From the NCBI GenBank assembly GCA_009859145.1, contig VRVR01000032.1, forward strand, positions 1 through 25,962: DNA of 25,962 nucleotides, in the 5' to 3' direction. Positions within the stretch are counted from its first letter, which is position 1, and every line of letters begins with the position of its first letter. Positions 6,416 to 15,945 of the stretch are shown piece after piece. The DNA comes from Andalucia godoyi (Eukaryota; Discoba; Jakobea; Jakobida; Andaluciidae). The notes below the pieces were generated by a model, which saw only the letters and a list, made by a program, of their open reading frames with translations, made no database searches and was not told where the DNA came from. A program made the position numbers and the translations under genes.

Positions 6416-8593
6416 ATGAATGACCAACACTTACAGGAAATCATCTCGTTGCTCGAGAGTTCTCAAAGAGAAAGTCTGCACACTGCGTTTCGGAACTTTC
6501 GGAATGTGAGCGAAGAAGATATTACCAAACTTGCTGACCGAGGCTTGTTCGACATTTGCCGGGGTCTGATGGCTTCTACGAGACCAGCCTCTGCAAGAAT
6601 CGTTGCTGCACTGATTGTTGATCATTCGGGTCGGAAATCCAAAGCTATCAACAAGTATCTTCGCGAGGCTCATTTGTTTTCACCACTTGCTGCGATGGCA
6701 GCGGATCGGGATGATTCTGTCGCAAAGACTGGATTGGATACGTTGTGGAACATATCTGCTCGTGATGTGTCCATGAAGGATGTTTTAAAGGCGCTGAGCA
6801 TGATCCCTTTGCTGGTACATCACCTCAAGTCGTCTCCAATGCCCGTCCAGCTCTCTGCTTGTGGGCTTCTGTCGAATCTTGTTCTGGATGACAAATGCTG
6901 TTACGAAGTAACGTCTATTGATGGAGTAGAGTGTGTCATTGCACTTCTGGACATTCGCGAAGTCCCGGAACTTCACACGCGTGCACTGAGCTGTCTTTGG
7001 AACTTGTGCGCGAACCATGCGTCTCGCGAGCGCGCTCTTACTCTTCGACTCCCGGAGCGCATTCTCGGTTTCGTGTCATCTCCAAATCGGTTCATCCAGG
7101 AAAAGGCTTGTGGCTGTTTTGGTGAACTCGCATTGATGAGTGGAGACGCCGCTCGATCTACCGTTCGTGCAAAAGGCATTCAAATTCTCGTGAAGGCGCT
7201 GAAGCCCATTCTAGCATCTGATAGTACAATTTCTCGTCGTGATCCTCGTCTTGATGCGGACAGAAAAAGCGACAAGACCATATTCAGTATGGTTCTTGCG
7301 CTTGCGAGCTTGTCTCTTGGACACCGCAGCCTCATTGTGGATCTCGGACTGGACCCCTCTGTTGTGTACAACCTTATTCGTTCTTTCTGCAGCACGTATC
7401 CCATGGATCACGAGTTCGGGTGGTCCTGGCTAAAAGACGAGGTTTCTCACCTCAAGCAACTGTTGACAGCGTCTCCCGAGAGACTTGAAATTTCCGCAGA
7501 GCTCATCTCTTCGTCTTCGTGCGACGGTTTTGACTGGGAATCGGCACACTGCATGCAGCTGTTCGGCTGCTGGCTATTAAGATACGTTTTGCGGTCCCAG
7601 CGGTCCCAGCTGGATCGCATGAATGTTCTTCTATCTGGATCCTTATCGCCGCTTGTCGGTTTAACAGAATCAGCAGACTGGAGTGTCCGGCATCATGCTT
7701 GCGCTTTATTGTCGATGCTGGACATTGACGAGAGCCTTGTTTGCGGAGGCTCCCTAGGCACGGATTTGAAGATCTTCCTCAAAAGTCCTCTCGGAATTGC
7801 CAGAGCAGACGTTTCTGTGGATGGTGTTGCTGCGCATTCCACGGTGCTTGCAGCACGCTCTCCCTTGTTCCGTTCGATGATGGTGCTTGAAGGTGGCTCG
7901 GCGACTCCAGCGTGGTCACAAAGTAAGCGGGAGGATGTTCACGACACCAGGCCTTTGAAATCGCTGTCCTTGATGTCGCTCCTTCATGAACTGCGAAGTC
8001 TTCCTGAAGACGTAGCACCTCATCCTTTCTCTTCTCGATCGTCGTCATTTTCCTCAACAGCTTCGCTGTCCTCCTTGACGTCATCCCGGCATGAGTCCAA
8101 GTCAGAGGATGCAGCAGAGATGGATTCGTCAATGTTTGAGTTATCGCAAAATGCGTCAGTTTCTGCACTCGTCGATTACCTGTATTCTGGAGATGTTCGT
8201 CCTATTCTGTTCCCTGGAAACTCGTCTGCGCTACTGCCTCCAAAGACACGTGCACCAGAGTCGTATTTCGAGTCTGCGTGTACGTTGATTCTCACAGATT
8301 TCCTCATGACTCTTCGTGCAAAGTCGTTTGCCCAAGAACCGCTGATGTGGCTTTCGAGCGAAACCAATTCTGCTCGAGATTGTTACTCCCTAGCTCGAAT
8401 TACAGACTCCGCAAATCTACGAGATTGGTGTCTCCATTCACGACGATCCTCCGTCGCTGGTCTGTCAGAGGACTTCGAGGATGAAAAAGATCGATACTCA
8501 AATGCTGATTCAGTGCATGCTTCGGAAATGCGCCAGACACAACCGTATCTCCCTTCTTCCACAACGTTTGGTGTGGATGCGACGATGTTTTGA
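6416..8593 (+). CDS. Armadillo-repeat and BTB domain protein
   Basis: This is a 725-residue intronless ORF starting with ATG. Residues from about 10 to 260 are helical armadillo-type repeats, recognisable by GLDTLWNIS, ACGLLSNLVL and RALSCLWNLCA. A second helical stretch follows (about 290-450). Near residue 464 a BTB domain begins with ADVSVDGVAAHSTVLAARSPLFRSMM, and its second half appears near residue 580 as SALVDYLYSGDV. The two halves are separated by a Ser-rich, low-complexity insert of roughly 100 residues. BTB proteins commonly act as cullin-3 adaptors, and Arm-BTB fusions such as plant ARIA are known. By inference this is an adaptor whose Arm part binds the client. It is soluble, with no signal or membrane segment. 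The upstream LRR protein may also be a cullin receptor. Confidence 0.82.
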   Translation: MNDQHLQEIISLLESSQRESLHTAFRNFRNVSEEDITKLADRGLFDICRGLMASTRPASARIVAALIVDHSGRKSKAINKYLREAHLFSPLAAMAADRDDSVAKTGLDTLWNISARDVSMKDVLKALSMIPLLVHHLKSSPMPVQLSACGLLSNLVLDDKCCYEVTSIDGVECVIALLDIREVPELHTRALSCLWNLCANHASRERALTLRLPERILGFVSSPNRFIQEKACGCFGELALMSGDAARSTVRAKGIQILVKALKPILASDSTISRRDPRLDADRKSDKTIFSMVLALASLSLGHRSLIVDLGLDPSVVYNLIRSFCSTYPMDHEFGWSWLKDEVSHLKQLLTASPERLEISAELISSSSCDGFDWESAHCMQLFGCWLLRYVLRSQRSQLDRMNVLLSGSLSPLVGLTESADWSVRHHACALLSMLDIDESLVCGGSLGTDLKIFLKSPLGIARADVSVDGVAAHSTVLAARSPLFRSMMVLEGGSATPAWSQSKREDVHDTRPLKSLSLMSLLHELRSLPEDVAPHPFSSRSSSFSSTASLSSLTSSRHESKSEDAAEMDSSMFELSQNASVSALVDYLYSGDVRPILFPGNSSALLPPKTRAPESYFESACTLILTDFLMTLRAKSFAQEPLMWLSSETNSARDCYSLARITDSANLRDWCLHSRRSSVAGLSEDFEDEKDRYSNADSVHASEMRQTQPYLPSSTTFGVDATMF

Positions 8594-8822
8594 CCATCGA
8601 GGACCCCAAACGAATTGTATAATATAGAACAAAACAAAAGCAAAAAAAAAAAAAAAAAAAAACAATCATCAATCATCAATCATCGTTCAGATCTGTATAG
8701 TTTCTTTTTATTTTAAAAAAACGTTGGAAAGGCCAGACCATCTAAGAATAAGATCCTCAGCAAGGATCACGGAGGATAAACACGATTTTTGAACACGCGC
8801 ACTGGCGTGTCTCGTGAACTCG
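8594..8822. other. Convergent 3' spacer
   Basis: Short spacer between two convergent genes. It holds a poly-A run of about 21 bases and a small tandem repeat, and is otherwise AT-rich 3' UTR sequence. Confidence 0.6.
8642..8684. repeat. Poly-A run followed by (AATCATC)3
   Basis: An A run at 8642-8662 is followed by three exact copies of AATCATC (8664-8684). It lies in the 3' spacer between the Arm-BTB and uL3m genes. Confidence 0.85.
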
Positions 8823-9728
8823 CTACTTCTTCTCTGCAGTGCCTTTTTGGGCAGTCTTTGCTTGTCCTGGAATCTTTGGAGCACTGCGAACTTGTGTCTG
8901 GATGATCCGTGTGGTCAATATCTTAGACATCACTTCTGGCTTCATGGATGCAAGATCTTCGCCATCTGCAAGGATACGCGTCGGAAATGGTAGCAAGGAA
9001 AGCTGGTCTCGATTCTTGATCGCGTCTTCAACATGCACAACAGCTCTATCTGGGCCGGGAACACCGCCTTTCACGTAAAGAAGACCGCGGGATGGATCAA
9101 CCTTGTAGACGCGAAGATTCTGGATCGTGCGCCATTCGTGTCCCATGTGACCAGCCATTTTCTTGCCTTTGAAGACCCTTCCCGGATCTTGCCGCTGTCC
9201 AGTCGCACCATGCGATCTGTGTGAAACGGACACACCATGTGAGGCAGCAAGACCGCCAAATCCCCAGCGCTTCATGACACCTTGGAAACCCTTACCGGTC
9301 GTCACTCCGCGCAAATCAACCGCTTGTCCTGGGACAAAATGGAGCACGGAAAGCATAGAGCCAACGGGCAGCAAGCCTTCCTTGGTTACGCGGAATTCTG
9401 CAATCGCACCTCTTGGAGCGATACCAGCTTTTGCAAGATGTCCAGTCACAGGCTTTGAAATGTGTTTGCTCACTCCAACAGTAACTCCTTGCTCGGAAAG
9501 TTCAGAAGGGGTGATGGCTGCAACTTGCAATGCAGTGTATCCATCTGCAGTATCCTCTGTTTTCACTTGCGACACCGCATGTGGGACGACACGCAGGACT
9601 GTGAGAGGGACACGGGTGCCATTTGCATCCCATTCAGCAGTCATGCCAATCTTCGTAGCAAGAAGACCTGTCCGTCGCGGAAAGGCGCTCGTCGACATTG
9701 TTGATCGAAAAAGAGAAAGCACATTCAT
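8823..9728 (-). CDS. MRPL3: Mitochondrial large-subunit ribosomal protein uL3m
   Basis: The 301-residue ORF starts with ATG at 9728. Family landmarks are RRTGLLATKIGMTAEWDANG near the N-terminus, VDLRGVTTGKGFQGVMKRWGF in the middle, and SHRSHGATGQRQDPGRVFKG with KMAGHMG after it, the uL3 loop that reaches into the peptidyl-transferase region. The first 20 residues are basic, hydroxylated and nearly free of acids, as in a mitochondrial presequence. The central sequence resembles bacterial L3 rather than cytosolic eukaryotic L3, which is longer. The protein therefore belongs to the mitochondrial, or possibly a plastid, ribosome. The gene is intronless, convergent with Arm-BTB and divergent from the carrier gene, another mitochondrial protein. 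Confidence 0.93.
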   Translation of the reverse strand: MNVLSLFRSTMSTSAFPRRTGLLATKIGMTAEWDANGTRVPLTVLRVVPHAVSQVKTEDTADGYTALQVAAITPSELSEQGVTVGVSKHISKPVTGHLAKAGIAPRGAIAEFRVTKEGLLPVGSMLSVLHFVPGQAVDLRGVTTGKGFQGVMKRWGFGGLAASHGVSVSHRSHGATGQRQDPGRVFKGKKMAGHMGHEWRTIQNLRVYKVDPSRGLLYVKGGVPGPDRAVVHVEDAIKNRDQLSLLPFPTRILADGEDLASMKPEVMSKILTTRIIQTQVRSAPKIPGQAKTAQKGTAEKK

Positions 9729-9851
9729 TTTTCCCCCTTTCTTCTTTCGGTGTCTTTCAGAACAGCGATGAATGAATGAAAGCTCGCAACAAGAAAAACC
9801 CCAAAACCTCTGTTATTCTTCCCTTATTCTTCTCTTAATATTTTTTTCTCT

Positions 9852-9873
9852 TTCTCTCTCTCTCTCTCTCTCT
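9852..9873. repeat. (TC)n microsatellite
   Basis: An uninterrupted TC/CT repeat of about 11 units in the divergent promoter between the uL3m and carrier genes. Confidence 0.9.
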
Positions 9874-10095
9874 GTCGCGTACCTCTTTCAGAAAAGACGC
9901 AGAAAGGCCGTCGTCGCTGGGAAAAGACGCGAGCTTTGGGAAGAAGAAAGAGAGGGGGCTATCAGGTGCGCCCTGAACTGTTAGAGTTGACGCTGGGGCC
10001 TGGGGGAAATGCGCTGCTTGAGGCACTACAGTTTTCTGCTCATTCACCGCGAATTCTCTTGGTCTGCGCGAACCAGTGTTTCATGAACTTCTTCC

Positions 10096-10135
10096 CTTTC
10101 TTTTCTTTTCTTTTCTTTTCTTTTCTTTTTTTTTC
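10096..10135. repeat. (CTTTT)n microsatellite
   Basis: About six copies of the pentamer CTTTT followed by a T run, 125-165 bases upstream of the carrier start codon. Confidence 0.9.
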
Positions 10136-10259
10136 TGTTTCAAAAACAGTGTGGTGGGGTTTTTTGCTGGTGATCAATCGCATCATCTGCAGCGTGGCTT
10201 GCTTTTTTTGCCGTCGTACGTAACTTCATAGCTGGAACGCCCCAGATAGAAAGAGATTC

Positions 10260-11129
10260 ATGCAGACATTGAAGGATTTGACAGCCGGGACAGCCGGAGG
10301 AATTGCTCAAGTCGTTGTCGGGTTTCCCTTCGATACGGTAAAAGTCCGCTTGCAGACACAAAGTTCGACAAATCCACAGTATGCTGGGCTAACCGATTGC
10401 GTGAAGCAAGTCATCAAACAAGAAGGATTTTCTGGATTTTACAAGGGAATGGCCTCTCCACTTGTTGGAACGGGAGTAATGGTTGCCGTACAGTACGCAT
10501 CGTTGGTGTCGATTAAGCGAATTTTAGCGTCTCGGTATGACAACGGGCTCGACGGTCTTACGACAACCGATTTTGCCATTGCCGGAGCCGGAGCTGGAGC
10601 TATCTTGTCGCTTATTTGTTCACCGGTGGAACTTTTCAAGTCGAAACTGCAAGTGCAGACTGGTTCTGGAGCAAGTGCTGCCTTCAAAGGACCCATGGAT
10701 GTGGCCTCGCACATAGTCAAAACACAAGGATTCAAAGGACTGTTGACCGGTCTCAATGGAACCGTACTGCGTGAGGGAATTGGCGGAGCAGCATACTTTA
10801 TCGTCTATGATAACATGAAAAAGTCTTTTGTGAAACCCGGACAAACGCTAGACGATCTTAAGCCGTACCACTTGTTGCTTTCCGGAGGTGTTGCTGGAAT
10901 TGCATTCTGGCTTGCCGTTTATCCTATCGATGTGGCAAAATCCCGCATCCAGGTTTCCAACGAGGTATGCATTGGAGGCGTCGCCCGCACGCTGCGAGAT
11001 ATTGCAGCAAAAGAAGGCATCAGGGGATGGTTCAAAGGCTTTGAACCGGCAATCATTCGTGCATTCCCCGCAAACGCAGCCACATGGATGGTTGCAGATC
11101 TTGTGGCCCGTTTCCTCAACAAGAAATAA
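10260..11129 (+). CDS. Mitochondrial carrier family protein (SLC25), carnitine/basic-amino-acid type
   Basis: The product has 289 residues, the normal length for the family, and starts with ATG. It shows the threefold repeat with one signature per repeat: PFDTVKVR (residues 23-30), SPVELFKSK (121-129) and YPIDVAKSR (221-229), each ending an odd-numbered transmembrane helix. The acidic/basic residues form the matrix salt-bridge network. EGFSGFYKG, QGFKGLLTG and EGIRGWFKG mark the matrix helices. The second-repeat PVE and the C-terminal RAFPANAATW resemble the carnitine/acylcarnitine and ornithine carriers (SLC25A20, A29, ORT1, BOU), so an inner-membrane antiporter of this branch is likely; the exact substrate cannot be read here. 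It diverges from the uL3m gene and has no intron. Confidence 0.9.
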   Translation: MQTLKDLTAGTAGGIAQVVVGFPFDTVKVRLQTQSSTNPQYAGLTDCVKQVIKQEGFSGFYKGMASPLVGTGVMVAVQYASLVSIKRILASRYDNGLDGLTTTDFAIAGAGAGAILSLICSPVELFKSKLQVQTGSGASAAFKGPMDVASHIVKTQGFKGLLTGLNGTVLREGIGGAAYFIVYDNMKKSFVKPGQTLDDLKPYHLLLSGGVAGIAFWLAVYPIDVAKSRIQVSNEVCIGGVARTLRDIAAKEGIRGWFKGFEPAIIRAFPANAATWMVADLVARFLNKK

Positions 11130-12888
11130 ACTCTTCGTTATGACCCGGAACTGGAAAACACCGGTTGTTCCACGTCACTTGTCCAACGAAACAAAGAATC
11201 AGAGAATTAGAAACAAAAATACATCCCCCACCACCCCCCCACCACCCCCCCAATATATATATAAATAAAATAAAAACCGTCCTCATCACCTCCATAACAA
11301 GCCGCACTTCTTCCAGAAAGAAGGGAGAACCATGATTTGCGAGTAAACGCACCAACTGATGCGTCGTGGGATCCTGCGACGCACGCCGTGCCGCATACAC
11401 CCCATCCCATATTTGCAAAGTGCACAAGTATAGGACCAGTGTTCTTTGATGGTCACACCGCATCATCGTTGAGAAGGACCAGTCATAAAATAACTGGAGC
11501 AGAGCGCGCGCGAGAGAGAGAGACGGAGAAGAGGGAGGGGGAGGGGGGCAAGAATAGGTCGGATCTATTCTGCGGTACTCGGAACGCATACCTCCGTCCA
11601 GAACATTCTCTAATAGCGCGCCAGACGGCAGGAAAAGCATGCTGCATTTCCGCGAGTCTCCCCCCTCCAATGACGCAAACATAATGAAACGTTTTCTCGT
11701 TCCGCTGAGAAAGAGCCATCTTGTTTCTGCCCGATTCGGAAGAAGACACCTGAAATTCCATTGGAGAACAACACTTGGCGGGGTCTCAGAGCAAAACCAT
11801 TCTGCTGAAAGGAGGCCCCGCAGACGCTCAAAGAGCGGAACGGCTTGGAAGTGCCGTTGGCTCTCGCAGGTTTCACGTTAAAAGCAAGGTACGCATCCGC
11901 TGGTCCATTGGGTACTCTGGTCAGCGACGATGACTCGGCGGTGCCCCAGCAGGCGCAGTGCCCTCCCAGGTTTTCGGCAATTCTGTGGTCCGACAATGTC
12001 CGGATCGGGCGGCGGACTTGCAATTGGTACGACGCAGATTTGATGTCATAGGATATGTGCGTGAACAACGGGCGAGGTGTACGGGACAAGTCGGTAACGG
12101 CTTGAATGCTGCTGTCGGAGCTGCTCGATACAGTTCAAGTCGTTGCATCTCAGATTGTCGCTGCGGCACAGAAGGAATCACTCCCGCCATCTCGTACACA
12201 ATCGGGGATATTCCAAGAGGGGTAGTCCAGTCGCGTGGGCTGGACGATGAACCGCTCGGCCAATCGCCGCCTTTCCGGACAGTCCCGATGGAATCATGCA
12301 AAATCCAGCCTACGAAAGGAAGCCTACCCGACGATCCGTTCACCAGTTGACTCGGAAACGCTTCGAAAAAAGGGTTTCCATTCACAGGTGCTCGTTTCCG
12401 ACGGGAGTTGCCTCTCGTCCTCCCCATCACCAGTTCTCTGTTCTTTCTTAATCATTTCTCCTTTCTTCCGTACTACACAAGGTCCCTTCGAAGTTCGGAT
12501 CTGGAAAAAGACCAAAGGAGAGGGGGGGAAAAAAGGGAAAGAATATTGTTAATACGAGTAACTGCTCTTCCTTGCTGTCTCCATTTGAATGCTGCTTCAA
12601 TTCACAACATCGAAACCTCGAATATACACGACTCCTCTTGTTCCAAAACATTCAGAAACGCTAGCTACGAAGAGCAGTACATTATCAAACTGATTCAGCG
12701 TAGTCCTAGTTCGCTTCGTTCATTTCCTCTGCTGAGTCGTCGTTTTTTGAAACATCGCACTTTGCTCTTGGCATCCCTGCCGCTCTTCACATGTCTTTTG
12801 AATCCAGGCTGTATGGAATTTGTTCTGACCGAGGATTTGCATACTTCAATCCGTCATTTGCTGGCCGAGTCTGAAAGTCCGCCACATC
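11130..12888. other. 1.76-kb region without a confident gene
   Basis: This is the longest gene-poor stretch in the window. It contains the carrier 3' UTR, a C-rich tract followed by (TA)n (11224-11262), a GA/G-rich tract (11508-11550) and overlapping open frames on both strands between about 11610 and 12430. None shows a motif or family I recognise; the longest begin with TTG rather than ATG, and opposite strands are open at once, as happens by chance in balanced-composition DNA. From about 12640 to 12932 a plus-strand frame looks more protein-like (see findings) but has no ATG until 12813 and overlaps the start of the next gene in another frame. Confidence 0.55.
11224..11262. repeat. C-rich tract followed by (TA)n
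   Basis: Three blocks of five to seven cytosines separated by CACC, then ATATATATATA, about 95 bases after the carrier stop codon. The C blocks on one strand are G blocks on the other, so a four-stranded structure is conceivable but untested. Confidence 0.75.
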
Positions 12889-15123
12889 ATGAACAGAGAT
12901 TTCAGGTTTCAGAACGCAACAAGTGGTTCTGAAACCAGTAGAACTGTGCTACCGCACTCAAACCAGCCACCACTCGATCCTCGCGGCTACCATTTGCCTT
13001 TCCATTTTTCTCCGCATTTGTACGCGCACCATTCCATGAATCTGCGTCATGCATTTGCAAGTGCTGATCAGCCATTTCCGTTCCGCCATTCCGTACAGCC
13101 ACATGCATCTCAGACAAGCCCGTGTCTACATCCTCAGCCTCCGGTGTTAAGCCTGCAACATGAGCACGACAACTATCCTAACTCCCAACGTCATCTACTT
13201 TCCCAGTCGCAGTCTCACTCCCAACAGCTACTGCGTAGACATCAGCCGACAAACCGTGGAAGTTGGCATCACCCATCATCCCACCCATTTCATCTTGCAC
13301 AACAAGGTACAGCAACCACGTCATCCCTTCCTTTCTCGATGGCAGCACGCATGGCTCCAGGTGAACCTGTCTCCTCGTCATCCACAACTTTCCGTGCTTC
13401 CATGCAGCAATCACCTCACTTTGCAGTTCATGGATCTCTACCATGGAGGAATGTTGTATCATCGCCTGCAGGGCGAATTCCGGGATCGGCGGAAGCACCC
13501 TTGGTCTCCGAAACTGAGGGCTCTGCGGCAGGAATGGCAGTCGTCCAAGTGATGTCGTGCCGACGATGCAAAGAACTTCATAAGCGTTGCGACAGATCAG
13601 GACCGCCGTGCTTGCGGTGTTTCCAGACTGGACATGAGTGCGAATACTCAGGAAGACCCCAGGGAAGACCAACTCGAACTCCTTGGATGAACAACACTAC
13701 AGAATTCATGGTGATCCAAAATAGCGCGCTGCACGCGGTTCCCGCAGTCGACGGTTCAGACAACGATGCTGCAGTTACCCCAGACTCTAACGAATCGCAT
13801 CGTCCGCCAATGATTGTTCTAGCAGGAGCTGTTGAATTGAGTGCAGCCGCCGCTCTTCCGTCGCTCCTATCCGGTTCTCATGATGGAGCGTCCTCAACAG
13901 TTTCGAGCAGCGACTCTGCTGTTGTTCAACGAAAAAAACTGAACGCGTACAGTACTTCACCGGATACATGTGACAGAGATGAACACAGAGTGAATCGGGA
14001 CAACAAAACCGGGAACTCCACGAATTGCTCAACTTTCAAACGATTTCGCAGAGACCAGGATTCTACAGAGCCGAGAAAGAACTCGAAAAAGAATGACAAC
14101 GACGGTGACGGTGACGGTGACGGCATTGATCGTGTCGCCGTCGCTTGCAGCCGCGTCATCAAACATTATGGTGAACACATCAGAGATTACGCGGATGACA
14201 ATGTCAACAGCGAGGGTCCGACTGCGAAGCGAGACGAGATCATTCCGTCTGGAAAGTTTTCCACGACTTCTTCGAGTGCGGATAAGAGATCAGGAGAACA
14301 AACAGGGGATGTGACTGCGGGAATTTGCGGCATTGTCCGCAAGCGTTGCGACAAAGACGGCATGATCGTCCAAGAACAGAGGACATTGAGCTCGGAGAAT
14401 CTGCCTCGCGTTGCTACGCTTCATGGACCTCAGTGTCTGGTTCTCGACGATCATAGCAATTACGCATTGCAAGCACAATTTCCTCATGCTACGAATGAAC
14501 ATCCCGGACATCAGCAAGCACCGCAGCCCACTCTGACGCACGCACCATACTCTGTGGTGCAAACACGCCAAGACATGTACTTGCATCCGCATCCCAACAA
14601 GCAGCTGTGCAGCGAGCCCGGATTTCCTCTCTCTCTGCCTTCGTTTCCTTTTAGCGGAAAACGTGGCGCTGGAGGAGTGCTTGTCAGTTCGAATGAGACA
14701 GCAGGCACATCACTTGGAAAGGAAACGAGTCCTTCAGCGACGATACGAGCTGGGATGATGGCATCAGCGTCAGCTTTGATGGCGCTGTCCACGCATGCAG
14801 AGGATTCCCCGTTTGCGACAGTCATTGGCTTAGCGTCATCTGACTCACAACAGAACTTCGCGTCGGTTTCTAGCGAGGCTCTCCTCTCCGAAAACATGAT
14901 TGGCGATTGCGGGACTCTCAACCCCCCTCGCAGTCCTCGTTCGATCGCTGTTCGACTCGGCCGGGCTGCAGAGCGCATGCAAAATCTTGCAGATATGCTA
15001 GTCGGTCTGGGATCGAGAGATCTACAAATCGTTGTCAATACGGTGGAACAGTTGCTGGATAGTGCGGAGATCGCACTCTCAACAGCCGTTTCGCATGCGA
15101 AATCGAGGCCGAGCGCAGCATGA
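12889..15123 (+). CDS. Zn2Cys6 binuclear-cluster transcription regulator
   Basis: The 744-residue intronless ORF begins at the ATG at 12889. Residues 224-251 form a complete binuclear zinc cluster, C-x2-C-x6-C-x6-C-x2-C-x6-C (cysteines 224, 227, 234, 241, 244, 251), with the usual basic residues between cysteines 2 and 3. Directly after it, GRPQGRPTR (255-263) contains two GRP cores like an AT-hook, suggesting extra minor-groove contact. The N-terminal 200 residues are rich in His, Gln, Ser and Pro; an Asp/Gly run (DGDGDGDG) lies near residue 407. A helical C-terminus (about 680-735) could dimerise. No fungal-specific middle homology region is apparent. It is probably a nuclear DNA-binding regulator of unknown target. 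The cluster is not at the N-terminus as in most fungal members. Confidence 0.85.
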   Translation: MNRDFRFQNATSGSETSRTVLPHSNQPPLDPRGYHLPFHFSPHLYAHHSMNLRHAFASADQPFPFRHSVQPHASQTSPCLHPQPPVLSLQHEHDNYPNSQRHLLSQSQSHSQQLLRRHQPTNRGSWHHPSSHPFHLAQQGTATTSSLPFSMAARMAPGEPVSSSSTTFRASMQQSPHFAVHGSLPWRNVVSSPAGRIPGSAEAPLVSETEGSAAGMAVVQVMSCRRCKELHKRCDRSGPPCLRCFQTGHECEYSGRPQGRPTRTPWMNNTTEFMVIQNSALHAVPAVDGSDNDAAVTPDSNESHRPPMIVLAGAVELSAAAALPSLLSGSHDGASSTVSSSDSAVVQRKKLNAYSTSPDTCDRDEHRVNRDNKTGNSTNCSTFKRFRRDQDSTEPRKNSKKNDNDGDGDGDGIDRVAVACSRVIKHYGEHIRDYADDNVNSEGPTAKRDEIIPSGKFSTTSSSADKRSGEQTGDVTAGICGIVRKRCDKDGMIVQEQRTLSSENLPRVATLHGPQCLVLDDHSNYALQAQFPHATNEHPGHQQAPQPTLTHAPYSVVQTRQDMYLHPHPNKQLCSEPGFPLSLPSFPFSGKRGAGGVLVSSNETAGTSLGKETSPSATIRAGMMASASALMALSTHAEDSPFATVIGLASSDSQQNFASVSSEALLSENMIGDCGTLNPPRSPRSIAVRLGRAAERMQNLADMLVGLGSRDLQIVVNTVEQLLDSAEIALSTAVSHAKSRPSAA

Positions 15124-15945
15124 TGTATGCAGCATGAAACGAGACTGTCTTCATCTTTTTTTTGTCTTTGCACAAAGACCAGAAGGTTCGAGGGGATAAT
15201 GGGGAAAGGCTCAAGGGGGGGTTTTTTTCGCGATAATATTTTTTTTCTCATTTCCGGAAGCGTCTGCAAGTGAGTGAGCCTAAGCTAACCGCTTCTTATA
15301 CTTGATGTTCCCAACTTGCTATCCGCTCACCAGAACATGAATCATTATTGGTCATTGGCTAAGCTGTCACCGAAGACAGATCCAAGCCACATGTTTTTTG
15401 TGGGTTTTTTTAAAATTAATTTGGGGCGAGTACCAACTCTTCAATGCAGATTGCTCTGCATCAAAAGGTCATCGCAACCAACATATTCCCCAATCGATTC
15501 AACATTGAAAAATGAACGTTAGAGGAAACAGAACGTGGTCGGCGGTGTTGCACATTGCGCCTGATGACGCGTTTGTCTTTGCTCCTTCCTGCTCTGTCTG
15601 ACTTGAAAGTGCATTCCGGACGCAAATCGATCACATCTCCGTGATCTGATGATCATCCGCTTGTTCACGCCCCCATAATACCAGTCCTCCTCTTTTGAGG
15701 CGTTGGAATTCCTGCAAGAAATACCATGCTCCGTGTAGTGGCCACACCCATCGTATACCATCTGGAAGGTGCGTCCCACTTACCGTCATTGACAAGGATC
15801 TTGAAGACACGGCGTGTCGCGTGTTTGTCACGAGGCTACATGACGAACCGAGTCGGCCCCGCTGCAAGTCTGTATATGCATGGTCGGCGATGATTCCCCA
15901 TGTTTTTTTGTGTGCAGCGTAGGCGTGTAGCCGGCCCGGTGGAGT
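15124..15945. other. Mostly non-coding spacer with splice-like signals
   Basis: This 822-base stretch follows the Zn2Cys6 gene. No confident gene is seen. On the minus strand there is a strong donor GTAAGT near 15784 and a TTTCTTGCAG acceptor near 15711, 74 nt apart, which may mark a small spliced transcript (see findings). The plus strand has a T-rich run at 15902-15910 followed by TGTGTGCAG, which could be an acceptor upstream of the small ORF at 15946. Confidence 0.5.

Larger units (their letters stand above)
9729..10259. promoter_or_regulatory. Divergent promoter region, uL3m and mitochondrial carrier
   Basis: These 531 bases separate two head-to-head genes for mitochondrial proteins and should hold both promoters. 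Visible elements are a CT repeat (9852-9873), a CTTTT repeat (about 10099-10128) and an exact direct repeat GAAAAGACGC at 9891-9900 and 9921-9930, 30 bases apart. No gene is evident in the spacer. Confidence 0.55.

Noticed and set aside
9163-9771. Plus-strand ORF of 202 codons
   Set aside because: Antisense to the uL3m gene, with a composition typical of a mirror frame.
11116-12430. Several ORFs of 130-188 codons on both strands
   Set aside because: They overlap each other on opposite strands, the longest lack ATG starts, and no motif or family is visible; they are treated as chance open frames.
14511-15269. Minus-strand ORF of 252 codons
   Set aside because: Antisense to the Zn2Cys6 gene; no motif is visible in it.
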